The notes beneath the pieces were generated by a model. The model saw only the letters and a program-made list of their open reading frames with translations, did no database searches and was not told the origin of the DNA. A stretch of 8,475 nt of DNA from NCBI GenBank assembly GCA_026706505.1, contig JAPOYQ010000640.1:1-8475 (forward strand). The letters run 5' to 3'. This document shows positions 1 through 6,012 of the stretch, in pieces; position 1 is the first letter of the stretch; every line of letters begins with the position of its first letter. The DNA comes from Gemmatimonadota bacterium (GTDB taxonomy: Bacteria > Latescibacterota > UBA2968 > UBA8231). The position numbers and the translations under genes are program-made.

Positions 1-1
1 T

Positions 2-477
2 TTCGACTGAGTGCGGTATGCGTTGTTTATCGGGACCAATCCCCTCGCTGGGCTGGAGGCTTTTACCATTGAACTTGATTTCCGGCCCGATGAGGGTGGG
101 CTGGCCGAGCAGCGCTTCTTGCATTTGGGGGAAGCCGACGGGGACCGCGTGCTTTTCGAGACGCGTCTGACTGGGACTGGGCACTGGTATCTCGACACCT
201 TTATCAGTTCGGGAGACTCGGACCGGGCCTTGTTAAACGAAGGCCACCTCCATCCCGTGGGGGAGTGGTACCATTTAGCACTGACCTGCGACGGGCGCGA
301 TGAACCAACTTTGTCAATGGCGTTGAGGAGGCGAGCGGGCCGGTTGATTTTGCCCCGTTGACAGGAGGTCAGACGTCGATTGGGGTGCGGTTGAATCGCG
401 TGTGTTGGTTTAAGGGAGCGATTGGTCGGATCCGGTTTACGGCCGGAGTATTGGCACCAGAGGAATTTATGCGCTAG
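2..477 (+). pseudogene. LamG/concanavalin A-like jellyroll domain protein, 3' end, broken by a stop and a frameshift
   Basis: The reading frame enters from beyond the left edge. Positions 2-7 encode Phe-Asp, then TGA (8-10), then VRYALFIG. LamG domains commonly have FDG at this point, so the TGA probably replaces a Gly codon such as GGA. The frame then gives typical LamG strands (FTIELDF, RFLHLGEADG, GEWYHLALTCDG) up to GRDE near 304. After that the family-like sequence continues in the -1 frame: TNFVNGVEEASG, then TSIGVRLN, then FKGAIGRIRFTAGVLAPEEF, ending at TAG 475-477. Restoring one A in the A-run at 303-304 (GAACC to GAAACC) rejoins the two halves without disturbing the fold pattern. 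Such domains bind carbohydrate or occur in secreted proteins, but the rest of this protein is outside the window. Two independent lesions favour true decay; sequencing error could explain either one. The end lies 18 bp before the SDR start, so the two may have formed an operon. Confidence 0.72.
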
Positions 478-495
478 GCCGCGCAGGAGGGATAA

Positions 496-1215
496 ATGGC
501 AGATCTAACAGGCAAAGTGGCGATCGTCGTCGGTGCCAGCAGCGGGATGGGTGAGGCGACGGCGAAAACCTACGTCGAAGCCGGGGCAAAAGTGGTGCTG
601 GCTGCCCGCAGCGGCGACAAACTGGAGGCGCTGGCTGAGGAGCTAGGTGAAAACGCCTTGGCGTGCGCCACCGACGCGCGGGACAAGGCGGCCGCAGCGG
701 CATTGGTCCAGCGGGCGGTAGCAGCGTATGGCCGGGTAGATATCCTGGCCTATGTGACGGGGACCAATATCCCAGATCGCGCATTGAAGGTGCTCACCGA
801 GGAGACTTGGGAAATGATGCTCGGCACCAATCTGACGGGGGCGTTCCACTGCACCCAGGCCTCATTGCCAGTGATGCGCGAGCAGGGCGCCGGATTGATC
901 ATTTACGTATCGAGCGGTTGTGTGCAGCAGCCGGATGTCTCTGGGGTCTCTTATCAGGCGAGCAAGCACGGGATGGTCGGATTGGCCCACGGTACTTTCC
1001 AGGAGGAGAAGGAGAACGGCGTCCGCACCTGCGTGATCTTTCCGGGACTGACCGACACGCCGCTGGTGCTCAAGCGGCCGGTGGCCACTCCACCGGAGGT
1101 GATGGCCCAGGCGTTGATGCCGCAGGATGTGGCCGATGCCTGCCTCTTTGTCGCAGCGCTGCCGGCGCGGGCCTATGTGCCAGAGTTGGTGTTATTGCCA
1201 GCGGGACTTTCCTAG
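496..1215 (+). CDS. Classical short-chain dehydrogenase/reductase (SDR), NAD(P)-dependent
   Basis: Cytosolic Rossmann-fold oxidoreductase of 239 residues, full length for a classical SDR. Visible motifs are the glycine-rich cofactor loop GASSGMG (13-19), Arg38 after beta-2 (which suggests NADP(H)), Asp60 at the adenine pocket, and the catalytic tetrad Asn112, Ser140, Tyr153 and Lys157 (YQASK). The structural NNAG motif after beta-4 is replaced by YVTG (86-89). The segment after FPG (183-185), TDTPLVLKRP, is the usual variable substrate loop, and the C-terminus PELVLLPAG closes the fold. The start is ATG 496 with AGGAGG at 485-490, five bases upstream. The gene follows the LamG pseudogene by 18 bp and converges on the serine hydrolase gene, 54 bp away. 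The substrate cannot be told; names such as 3-oxoacyl-ACP reductase would be guesses. Confidence 0.93.
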   Translation: MADLTGKVAIVVGASSGMGEATAKTYVEAGAKVVLAARSGDKLEALAEELGENALACATDARDKAAAAALVQRAVAAYGRVDILAYVTGTNIPDRALKVLTEETWEMMLGTNLTGAFHCTQASLPVMREQGAGLIIYVSSGCVQQPDVSGVSYQASKHGMVGLAHGTFQEEKENGVRTCVIFPGLTDTPLVLKRPVATPPEVMAQALMPQDVADACLFVAALPARAYVPELVLLPAGLS

Positions 1216-1237
1216 CGATCAAGAGGTACATTCTTCT

Positions 1238-1270
1238 AGGGACCCCTGCGTTCAGGGTTGCGCTATCCCT
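1238..1270. terminator. Possible bidirectional terminator between convergent genes
   Basis: In the 54-bp gap between two convergent genes, CCCTG (1244-1248) and CAGGG (1253-1257) form a perfect 5-bp stem with a CGTT loop. They sit inside a second 5-bp pair, AGGGA (1238-1242) with TCCCT (1266-1270). There is no T-run on either side, so intrinsic termination is uncertain. The position between two converging stop codons is the main support. Confidence 0.22.
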
Positions 1271-2526
1271 CACGGCCCGTAGTTGATCCTCCACTTGCTC
1301 AAATCCGGTCGGTGCGCTCGTTTTCGCTCCAGCTCGTATTTGTAGATGACTCGACCTAGTTCGGCCAAAAACGGTAGCCCCACCTCGTCGTATTCGTAGA
1401 TCCCGTCGTTAAGAATGCCGTTCTCGTTTACCAGCACCACGGCCGTTAGCAAAAACTCGACCCCGCGCTCGAAATCCACGATATAGGCATTGTCCGTCAC
1501 ATACCCATAGGCCAATCCCACCTTGTTGAAAATCCGCACTGAGTCGGGCATGGGGGCCTTGCTGTCGCCGAACAGGAAGAATTTTACATAACTGTCGTAG
1601 TACTTTTCCGGGTCGTATTGGGGATGGGGACACTCGCGGGGCAACATGGACATGGTGCGGTAGAGGAAGCGGTAGTCGTCGGGCCGCAGGTCGAAGCGCC
1701 GTTTAGCGGGCAGCTCCTCGGGGAAAAACACTGCCATGAGCAGGTCTTGTAACACTTCCACTGACATGTAGTTCGACCCGGCGAAATCCTTGGGCGCGGC
1801 CACTAATGCTCCGTCTTGGATGTGTCCCTCTCCTTTGAGAATTGGCGCGGGCGCGCGCCACGTATGCGGATTGACCAACATCGGCTGCTGATAGAGGACT
1901 TGGTTTCCTCGGTAGAACGTTAGTGGATTTGTATGCCGGTTTTCCTCGGGCGAGCGCGCGATGGCGAGGCGGTGCGTCAGGCGCACATCCCGGTACCCCT
2001 TCTTCCACAGCCATTCGTTCAACCGCTGCTGACTCACGAACTCGTAGAGCCGGTTGTACGCGTCGTTGTCGCTGACGGCGAAGAGCTTGCGGATGTAGTG
2101 GGCAATTGTGGGTAGACCGTCCGGTGCGGTTGGATCTTCGCGCACCGCAGTCTGGCCGCTGTACGCGCTGTCGATGCGGACGGGCGTATGTCGATCCACG
2201 CCTGCAATACCCAGTTGATTGAGCTTCTCCAGCGTCAGCAGGGCACCCGCCAGCTTGATTGCACTGGCCGGATAAAAATAATCCTTGGGATCGACGCGGT
2301 ACTCGTGTTGGGTAAAATGCGGTCGGTTGCCTGAGTCGCGGTCGATCTGCGTATAGAGGATCTGTACTTCGTGCTTGGCGGCCGAGAGTACGGGCGCGCA
2401 GATGGGATTGGAGCGCAATAGGGCTTCGAGCAAGGTTCCTCTGTCTCCGCGCACCGCAGCGGGATAGATGCAGGTTGCGAAAACCGCGACCGCCGCGACG
2501 ACCGGACTGACTCCATGTTTAGGCAT
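1270..2526 (-). CDS. Secreted serine hydrolase with class A beta-lactamase/transpeptidase-like fold
   Basis: A 418-residue protein with an N-terminal hydrophobic export signal (about 8-25, ending near AAVRG), so periplasmic or secreted. The penicillin-recognising triad is recognisable: SAIK (88-91) as the SxxK nucleophile motif, SDN (152-154), and KVG (335-337) in place of KTG/KSG. The last is followed by AYGYVTDNAYIVDF, as on the beta-3 strand of class A enzymes. This fits the Beta-lactamase2-type serine hydrolase group. At 418 residues it is far longer than a true class A lactamase (about 290), with the extra length mainly between SDN and KVG. I could not place a convincing Glu166 equivalent, so antibiotic hydrolysis is not supported; peptidase, esterase or peptidoglycan roles are equally possible. 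The start is ATG at 2526 with AGGA (2536-2533) six bases before it. It lies 52 bp after the Yip1-family gene on the same strand, so co-transcription is likely. Confidence 0.85.
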   Translation of the reverse strand: MPKHGVSPVVAAVAVFATCIYPAAVRGDRGTLLEALLRSNPICAPVLSAAKHEVQILYTQIDRDSGNRPHFTQHEYRVDPKDYFYPASAIKLAGALLTLEKLNQLGIAGVDRHTPVRIDSAYSGQTAVREDPTAPDGLPTIAHYIRKLFAVSDNDAYNRLYEFVSQQRLNEWLWKKGYRDVRLTHRLAIARSPEENRHTNPLTFYRGNQVLYQQPMLVNPHTWRAPAPILKGEGHIQDGALVAAPKDFAGSNYMSVEVLQDLLMAVFFPEELPAKRRFDLRPDDYRFLYRTMSMLPRECPHPQYDPEKYYDSYVKFFLFGDSKAPMPDSVRIFNKVGLAYGYVTDNAYIVDFERGVEFLLTAVVLVNENGILNDGIYEYDEVGLPFLAELGRVIYKYELERKRAHRPDLSKWRINYGP

Positions 2527-2578
2527 GTGCGATCCTGTGTAAAAACGCTTAGGACCGGTGCAAGGTAGGGCGCTGCGT

Positions 2579-3292
2579 TTATTCAGGGGGTGGCGGAGGC
2601 GCGTTTTGGCCGATGGTCTCGATAAAGACTCCGCCGACTATCCAGATTAGCCATAGAAGCCCAAGCATGAGGGTCGCCTTGCGCACGGGCGCGTCGGCTA
2701 GTGCGCTCAACCCGACGCCCATGATCCCAATCTGCCACAGGTCAAAGGGGTTGAGGGCCGCAAGGATCCGGCCGCCAAACGTGGCTGCGGCCTCCTCGGA
2801 CAAAAAGAGTCCCAGCCCCAGATGAGCCCCGATGTCGCCCGTCGCCAGCACCAGCACCACGCGCACCACCCACTCGACGCCCACCACCAACAGGGCATAC
2901 GCTTTGACTACCAGCATTTGCCGGTAGCTGACCTCGGCTTGGAAAGCGGAGCGCGCCAGCATCAAAAGCACGCCCCCGACCACGACTAAGGAAAAAAAAA
3001 GTCCCACCGGGACCACCATCCAGCCATGCTCTTGGAACGCCTCTGCTTGCTGCCGCTCGGCCTCGTCCAATCCCTCTAGCTGCTGCTGTACAGCCGGTGC
3101 TCCTACGTCGAGGGTTAGGTTATAGGAGCCAACCCCCACCGCGCAAACCAAGAGGGCTGGCAGCAGCCAGTCGTGGGCACTTTCTTGGCCGCGCACCGCG
3201 GCAAAAGCTGTGCTCGGTGCGTAAAACACGCGCTGTATCCGTGCGAAGAGGCTCAAATCTTCGGCGGCAAACCCCGGTCCGGTTGCGCTCAT
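2579..3292 (-). CDS. Yip1-family integral membrane protein
   Basis: A 237-residue protein with five predicted membrane spans (about 43-58, 92-113, 126-150, 176-196 and 206-226). An N-terminal cytosolic stretch, RIQRVFYAPSTAFAAV, resembles the conserved start of bacterial YIP1-domain proteins (a short helix, then P-x-xAF). NPFDLWQIGI (181-190) matches the NPF-x-LW signature seen at the fourth helix in this family. A charged, Gln/Glu-rich loop (69-90) separates spans 1 and 2, and the tail ends in a run of five prolines and Glu. In eukaryotes Yip1 proteins act in membrane traffic; the bacterial role is unknown. The start is ATG 3292 with only a weak GGAAA as ribosome-binding site, which lies inside a predicted RNA structure (see 3305-3353). 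The serine hydrolase gene follows 52 bp downstream, probably in the same transcript. Confidence 0.8.
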   Translation of the reverse strand: MSATGPGFAAEDLSLFARIQRVFYAPSTAFAAVRGQESAHDWLLPALLVCAVGVGSYNLTLDVGAPAVQQQLEGLDEAERQQAEAFQEHGWMVVPVGLFFSLVVVGGVLLMLARSAFQAEVSYRQMLVVKAYALLVVGVEWVVRVVLVLATGDIGAHLGLGLFLSEEAAATFGGRILAALNPFDLWQIGIMGVGLSALADAPVRKATLMLGLLWLIWIVGGVFIETIGQNAPPPPPE

Positions 3293-3304
3293 TAGTCGTG
3301 TGTT

Positions 3305-3353
3305 TCCGTTTGGGCAAGTGGATGGACGGACAAACGGATTGGGCCGTCTATCC
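3305..3353 (-). promoter_or_regulatory. Interlocked inverted repeats able to form an H-type pseudoknot in the 5' leader of the Yip1-family gene
   Basis: Repeat A is TCCGTTTG (3305-3312) with CAAACGGA (3331-3338), a perfect 8-bp match. Repeat B is GGATGGACGG (3320-3329) with CCGTCTATCC (3344-3353), 10 bp with one non-Watson-Crick position (G-U on the plus strand, A-C on the minus strand). The arms alternate A, B, A, B, which is pseudoknot topology. On the minus strand the loops are 5, 1 and 7 nt. The 3' arm of A ends 12 nt before the ATG and contains the first bases (GGA) of the only SD-like stretch, so folding could mask translation initiation. It matches no riboswitch class I recognise. The two hairpins could instead be alternatives to each other, or DNA operators. 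Confidence 0.42.
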
Positions 3354-3369
3354 GGTTGTGAATTCCTTT

Positions 3370-3397
3370 AATATAGAGGCCGCAGTGCCAATTCCAA
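3370..3397 (-). promoter_or_regulatory. Candidate sigma-70-type promoter for the Yip1-family gene
   Basis: On the minus strand, TTGGAA (3397-3392, four of six matches to TTGACA) and TATATT (3375-3370, five of six matches to TATAAT) are separated by 16 bp. Transcription would begin near 3362, giving a leader of about 70 nt that includes all of the interlocked repeats at 3353-3305. This is a prediction from consensus only. Confidence 0.3.
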
Positions 3398-3466
3398 ACC
3401 AAGGAGTGGAGGGGATGAGATGGGTTTGAGCAGGTTGGACGGCCCGGCGGTAGGCAAATTAGTTGC

Positions 3467-3494
3467 TTGTGCTGCGGCTGAGATTGACTATATT
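3467..3494 (+). promoter_or_regulatory. Candidate promoter for the cold-shock gene
   Basis: TTGTGC (3467-3472) and TATATT (3489-3494) are 16 bp apart. Transcription starting near 3501 would give a leader of about 185 nt carrying all three GTAG-loop-CTAC units. The -35 match is poor, so the evidence is modest. Confidence 0.25.
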
Positions 3495-3565
3495 AAGCCC
3501 GTCACTTGTCTCTGCAATAGTTGTAGGGGCGTTAATGTACCACGTTGGCAGTCGTTCGGATCCGC

Positions 3566-3631
3566 GTAGATTCCTACCCCCGGGCCTGATGTAGTTTTCC
3601 TACCGAAAAGCCTGAAGCAGTAGATTCCTAC
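3566..3631 (+). repeat. Three GTAG-loop-CTAC units in the cold-shock gene leader
   Basis: GTAGATTCCTAC occurs identically at 3566-3577 and 3620-3631, and a variant, GTAGTTTTCCTAC, lies between them at 3591-3603. Starts are 25 and 29 bp apart. Each unit is both a direct repeat of the others and an internal inverted repeat (GTAG pairing with CTAC around ATTC or TTTTC); the third extends to AGTAG/CTACT. They end about 53 bp before the start codon of the cold-shock gene. They could be small mRNA hairpins or protein-binding sites on DNA. I do not recognise the motif. Confidence 0.6.
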
Positions 3632-3684
3632 TCAAAGTTATTCGCACGTTCTGCTCTAACCGCACATTGCAAAGGATTTTACCC

Positions 3685-3894
3685 ATGGCAGATCGCGAGA
3701 AGGGAACCGTAAAGTGGTTCAACGACGCGAAGGGCTTCGGATTTATCGAGCGCGAGAACGGCGAAGATGTTTTCGTCCACCACAGCGCGATCCGGGCCGA
3801 GGGTTTCCGCACCTTGTCCGACGGGCAGCAAGTGGAGTTTGAGGTCGTTCAGGGCAAGAAAGGCCCAGCGGCTGAGAGCGTCGTAGCACTTTAG
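3685..3894 (+). CDS. Cold-shock protein, CspA family
   Basis: A single cold-shock domain of 69 residues, the usual length for stand-alone Csp proteins. These are cytosolic five-stranded beta-barrels that bind single-stranded RNA and DNA, melt RNA secondary structure, and in E. coli act as transcription antiterminators. Seen here are GTVKWFN (7-13), RNP1 KGFGFI (16-21) and RNP2 VFVHH (29-33), followed by the family-typical HSAI and a basic GKKGPAAE segment (57-64). ATG 3685 is chosen because AAAGGA (3671-3676) lies eight bases upstream; an in-frame TTG at 3667 would put that site inside the gene. The long upstream leader with repeated hairpins and a strong terminator 19 nt after the stop point to post-transcriptional control. 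It is followed by a second RNA-binding gene on the same strand. Confidence 0.96.
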   Translation: MADREKGTVKWFNDAKGFGFIERENGEDVFVHHSAIRAEGFRTLSDGQQVEFEVVQGKKGPAAESVVAL

Positions 3895-3902
3895 GCTTGT
3901 CC

Positions 3903-3911
3903 TGATATAGT
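3903..3911 (+). promoter_or_regulatory. Candidate extended -10 promoter for the RRM gene
   Basis: TGATATAGT at 3903-3911 reads as TGn followed by TATAGT (five of six matches to TATAAT). No -35 is visible, but an extended -10 can act without one. Initiation would fall near 3917, at the foot of the terminator hairpin, so an RRM transcript from here would begin with that stem-loop. This would be an alternative to read-through from the csp gene. Confidence 0.3.
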
Positions 3912-3913
3912 GC

Positions 3914-3954
3914 AAAAGGGGGTGATGTGCACTGCATCACTCCCTTTTATTTTT
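3914..3954 (+). terminator. Strong Rho-independent terminator/attenuator between csp and the RRM gene
   Basis: AAAAGGGGGTGATG (3914-3927) pairs with CATCACTCCCTTTT (3935-3948) over 14 bp with a single G-U pair and a 7-nt loop. The T-tract TTTTATTTTT (3945-3954) partly overlaps the 3' arm. The hairpin begins 19 nt after the csp stop. The T-tract is followed at once by GGAG, the ribosome-binding site of the next gene, so the structure serves as terminator for csp and as gate to the RRM gene. Confidence 0.88.
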
Positions 3955-3963
3955 GGAGTTTGA

Positions 3964-4233
3964 ATGAAAATTCGAATCGATAATCTATCTTCTGATACCA
4001 CCGAGGACGATCTCCGCACGCTGTTTGAGCTATTTGGGGCCGTCGCCGCTGTTACCATTGATCCGCGCCGCCGCTGGGGCCAAATCGACATGCCCAGCAA
4101 GGCCGCAGCCCGCGAGGCCATCGACATGCTCAACGGGCAACATCTCAAGGGCCTTGACCTGGTCGTCCAGGAAATGGTCGACCGCCCCTCCTCGCGCCCG
4201 CGCGGCAAGCCACGCAGGGGCCGACGGCGCTAG
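3964..4233 (+). CDS. Small single-RRM RNA-binding protein with Arg/Gly-rich tail
   Basis: An 89-residue protein with one RNA recognition motif (about 1-72) and a basic tail, RPSSRPRGKPRRGRRR (74-89). RNP2 is IRIDNL (3-8) and RNP1 is RRWGQIDM (36-43). The helices TEDDLRTLFELFG (13-25) and KAAAREAIDMLNG (46-58) fit the RRM pattern closely. Two usual aromatic contacts are missing: Arg4 in RNP2 and Gln40 in RNP1, while Trp38 keeps the third. Strands 2 and 3 are joined by a very short loop. Bacterial single-RRM proteins (for example cyanobacterial Rbp) bind RNA and some are cold-induced. The start is ATG 3964 with GGAG at 3955-3958. The gene lies 69 bp after csp, behind a terminator. Its stop is only 3 bp from the stop of the convergent ABC gene. 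The role is inferred as an RNA chaperone or regulator. Confidence 0.92.
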   Translation: MKIRIDNLSSDTTEDDLRTLFELFGAVAAVTIDPRRRWGQIDMPSKAAAREAIDMLNGQHLKGLDLVVQEMVDRPSSRPRGKPRRGRRR

Positions 4234-4236
4234 CCC

Positions 4237-6012
4237 TTATTCGTACCACTGAGCTTGTAGGCTGAACAAGCGGCTGTACTCTCCGCCTTGCCGCATCAGG
4301 GCCTCGTGCGTCCCTTGCTCGACGATCTGTCCGCCTTTGAGCACGAGGATCCGGTCGGCGGCGCGGGCTGCGCCCAACCGGTGCGAGATCATCACTGAAG
4401 CCTTGCCCTTGGTCATTTCCCCGAAGCGCCGATAGACCTCGGCCTCGGCTTTGGGGTCCAGCGCGGCCGTCGGCTCATCCAGCACCACGAACTCGGCCGC
4501 TCGCACCAGCGCCCGGGCCGTGGCGAGCTTCTGCCACTCACCCGTAGATAAGTCAGCACCTCCTAGTTCCTTGCCCAGCAGGGCCTCGTACTGACCGGGC
4601 AACTCGGCGATAAACGGCGCTGCACCAGCTAGCTCGGCCGCCCGCTCGACAGAGGATTCTTGACCCAGCGCCCCAAAGGCGATGTTGTCTCGCACGGGAA
4701 ATTGGAAGCGCACAAAGTCTTGGAAGACCGCGGCAAAGAGCTGCCGGACCCGATCTTGAGGATAGGCCAAAAGCGGTTTGTCTCCGAGCAAAACTCGTCC
4801 TCCTGTCGGCTGGTACAGCCCCATCATCAGTTTGACCAAGGTCGTCTTGCCGGCCCCGTTTTCGCCGACTAGCGCGATGCGCTCCCCCGGCCGGATTTCT
4901 AGGTCGATGCCTGCGAGCACGAGGTCGCCGTCTGGATAGTGGAAGGACACCTGCTCAAAGCGCAGCGGCAGGTTTTTTAGGTCTTGGCCTGCGTCCGCAG
5001 CCCCTGGGGACGCTTGGGGTGCCGTCAGGTCGAGGAATTCGTAGAGATCCCCTAGATACAGCGACTCCTCGTGCAGGGTGTTTAAGGAGCGCATGATCCC
5101 GCCGAGTTGCCAAGAAAACTGCTGCACGGCCCGCGCCAACATGCCGTACTGGCCGATGGTGAGCTGCGCCCCGGCGACCAACCAGACGAGGATCGTCAGG
5201 CAGCCGACGTATCCCCAGCCTCCGATGCTGGAGGTCAGCCCGCCGAGCCAAGCTCGCTTGGCCTCCAGCCCGCGACGCTCTATGGCCAGCGCGATGGCTT
5301 TCTCGCGCCAGGTGTCGAGCAAGTGGTCGCGCAGCGTGAAGAGCCGCACCTCCATGGCTTGTTCGCGCTCGGTCAGCAATTCGCGGAAATAGGATGTCTC
5401 GCGGTATTGCGGCGTGCGTTCGCGATAGACGTAGTGCGTCTTTTTGCTGATCCACATCATTACCCACACCCCTGGGACGGAGCCGATCAGGGTCAGCGGC
5501 CCCAAGGCCCAATGCCCGGTCAGCAGCACACCTACGACCGCGGCCATCCCCCCCAAGGCGCCGACCGTGTCTAGCGCCACGTTGAGCAGGCTGAGGAGCC
5601 GGCCGCTCAGGTCTTCGTTGGCCCGCTTGAGCGCGTCGTAGAACGCGGGATGCTCGAAGTGGACCAGTTCGACCTTCTGCACCTTGTCCACGACTTGCCG
5701 CTGTAAGCGCACGCTGACTCGGTCTTGGACATCGGTCTGCAGGACCGCCCGCACCATATCGAGCAGCATGTGGGTGAAGAGCGTGGCGAAAAAGCCGCCG
5801 ACCCAAGGCAGGGTCTGCAAAAAAGCCGCTCGGCCACCGCCCAGCCCGGCGGCGAGCTGATCGACGATTCGCCCGGTGAGCCACAGCTCTACGGCCGGCA
5901 GTAGCGAGCCGATCAGCACGATGATGGCCAGCCCACCCGTTCCCCAGGGATGGACGCGGAGCACCTCCTTGAGGAGCGTGGGCAAGAGGCGTATCGCGCT
6001 CAGTCGCTTCAC
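4237..6012 (-). CDS. ABC exporter half-transporter, fused TMD-NBD (second gene of pair)
   Basis: A 591-residue inner-membrane ABC exporter subunit of the MdlB/MsbA-like type: an N-terminal six-helix transmembrane domain (about 1-310), then an ATPase domain. Numbering from GTG 6012, the ATPase motifs are A-loop Tyr359, Walker A GENGAGKT (383-390), Q-loop Gln431, signature LSTGE (488-492), Walker B ending Asp512-Glu513, and H-loop His544. The signature departs from LSGGQ at two positions, but the catalytic Glu and His are present. GTG 6012 is preferred over the in-frame GTG at 6033 because AGGAGG (6022-6017) lies four bases before it and it makes a GTGA overlap with the upstream gene. Its TMD motif MEVRLFTL and tail FSLQAQWY closely match the partner, so the two arose by duplication. 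There is no C39 peptidase domain. Substrate unknown; drug, lipid or peptide export are all possible. Confidence 0.94.
   Translation of the reverse strand: MKRLSAIRLLPTLLKEVLRVHPWGTGGLAIIVLIGSLLPAVELWLTGRIVDQLAAGLGGGRAAFLQTLPWVGGFFATLFTHMLLDMVRAVLQTDVQDRVSVRLQRQVVDKVQKVELVHFEHPAFYDALKRANEDLSGRLLSLLNVALDTVGALGGMAAVVGVLLTGHWALGPLTLIGSVPGVWVMMWISKKTHYVYRERTPQYRETSYFRELLTEREQAMEVRLFTLRDHLLDTWREKAIALAIERRGLEAKRAWLGGLTSSIGGWGYVGCLTILVWLVAGAQLTIGQYGMLARAVQQFSWQLGGIMRSLNTLHEESLYLGDLYEFLDLTAPQASPGAADAGQDLKNLPLRFEQVSFHYPDGDLVLAGIDLEIRPGERIALVGENGAGKTTLVKLMMGLYQPTGGRVLLGDKPLLAYPQDRVRQLFAAVFQDFVRFQFPVRDNIAFGALGQESSVERAAELAGAAPFIAELPGQYEALLGKELGGADLSTGEWQKLATARALVRAAEFVVLDEPTAALDPKAEAEVYRRFGEMTKGKASVMISHRLGAARAADRILVLKGGQIVEQGTHEALMRQGGEYSRLFSLQAQWYE

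Larger units (their letters stand above)
3293..3684. other. 392-bp divergent intergenic region between the yip1-like and cold-shock genes
   Basis: No convincing gene is seen here on either strand. From left to right it holds interlocked inverted repeats in the leader of the minus-strand gene (3305-3353), a candidate minus-strand promoter (3370-3397), a stretch at about 3400-3465 in which I see no clear signal, a candidate plus-strand promoter (3467-3494), and a long leader with three GTAG-loop-CTAC units (3566-3631). It ends with the AAAGGA ribosome-binding site at 3671-3676. A leader of nearly 190 nt before a cold-shock gene resembles the long untranslated leaders known for cspA-type mRNAs. 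Confidence 0.6.

Noticed and set aside
663..1286. A 207-codon plus-strand frame overlapping the SDR
   Set aside because: It is the shifted frame of the SDR gene, which has the full catalytic tetrad and its own AGGAGG site.
2467..2478. Possible lipobox (FATC) in the hydrolase signal region
   Set aside because: The residue before Cys is Thr and the one three before it is Phe, a poor fit to L-[AS]-[GA]-C; an ordinary signal peptide is more likely.
2541..2580. AAACGC/GCGTTT pair with a T-run in the gap between the Yip1-family and hydrolase genes
   Set aside because: Only 6 bp of stem with a 26-nt loop; too weak to call a terminator or to separate the two genes.
3322..3429. A 35-codon plus-strand frame starting at ATG 3322 (MDGQTDW...)
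   Set aside because: It has no ribosome-binding site, overlaps the interlocked repeats, and is an extension of a frame antisense to the Yip1-family gene. There is no recognisable protein pattern.
4253..4271. GCTTGT/ACAAGC hairpin just past the RRM gene as its terminator
   Set aside because: A 6-bp stem without a T-tract, inside the ABC coding end (it encodes part of the FSLQAQ tail); coding constraint explains it.
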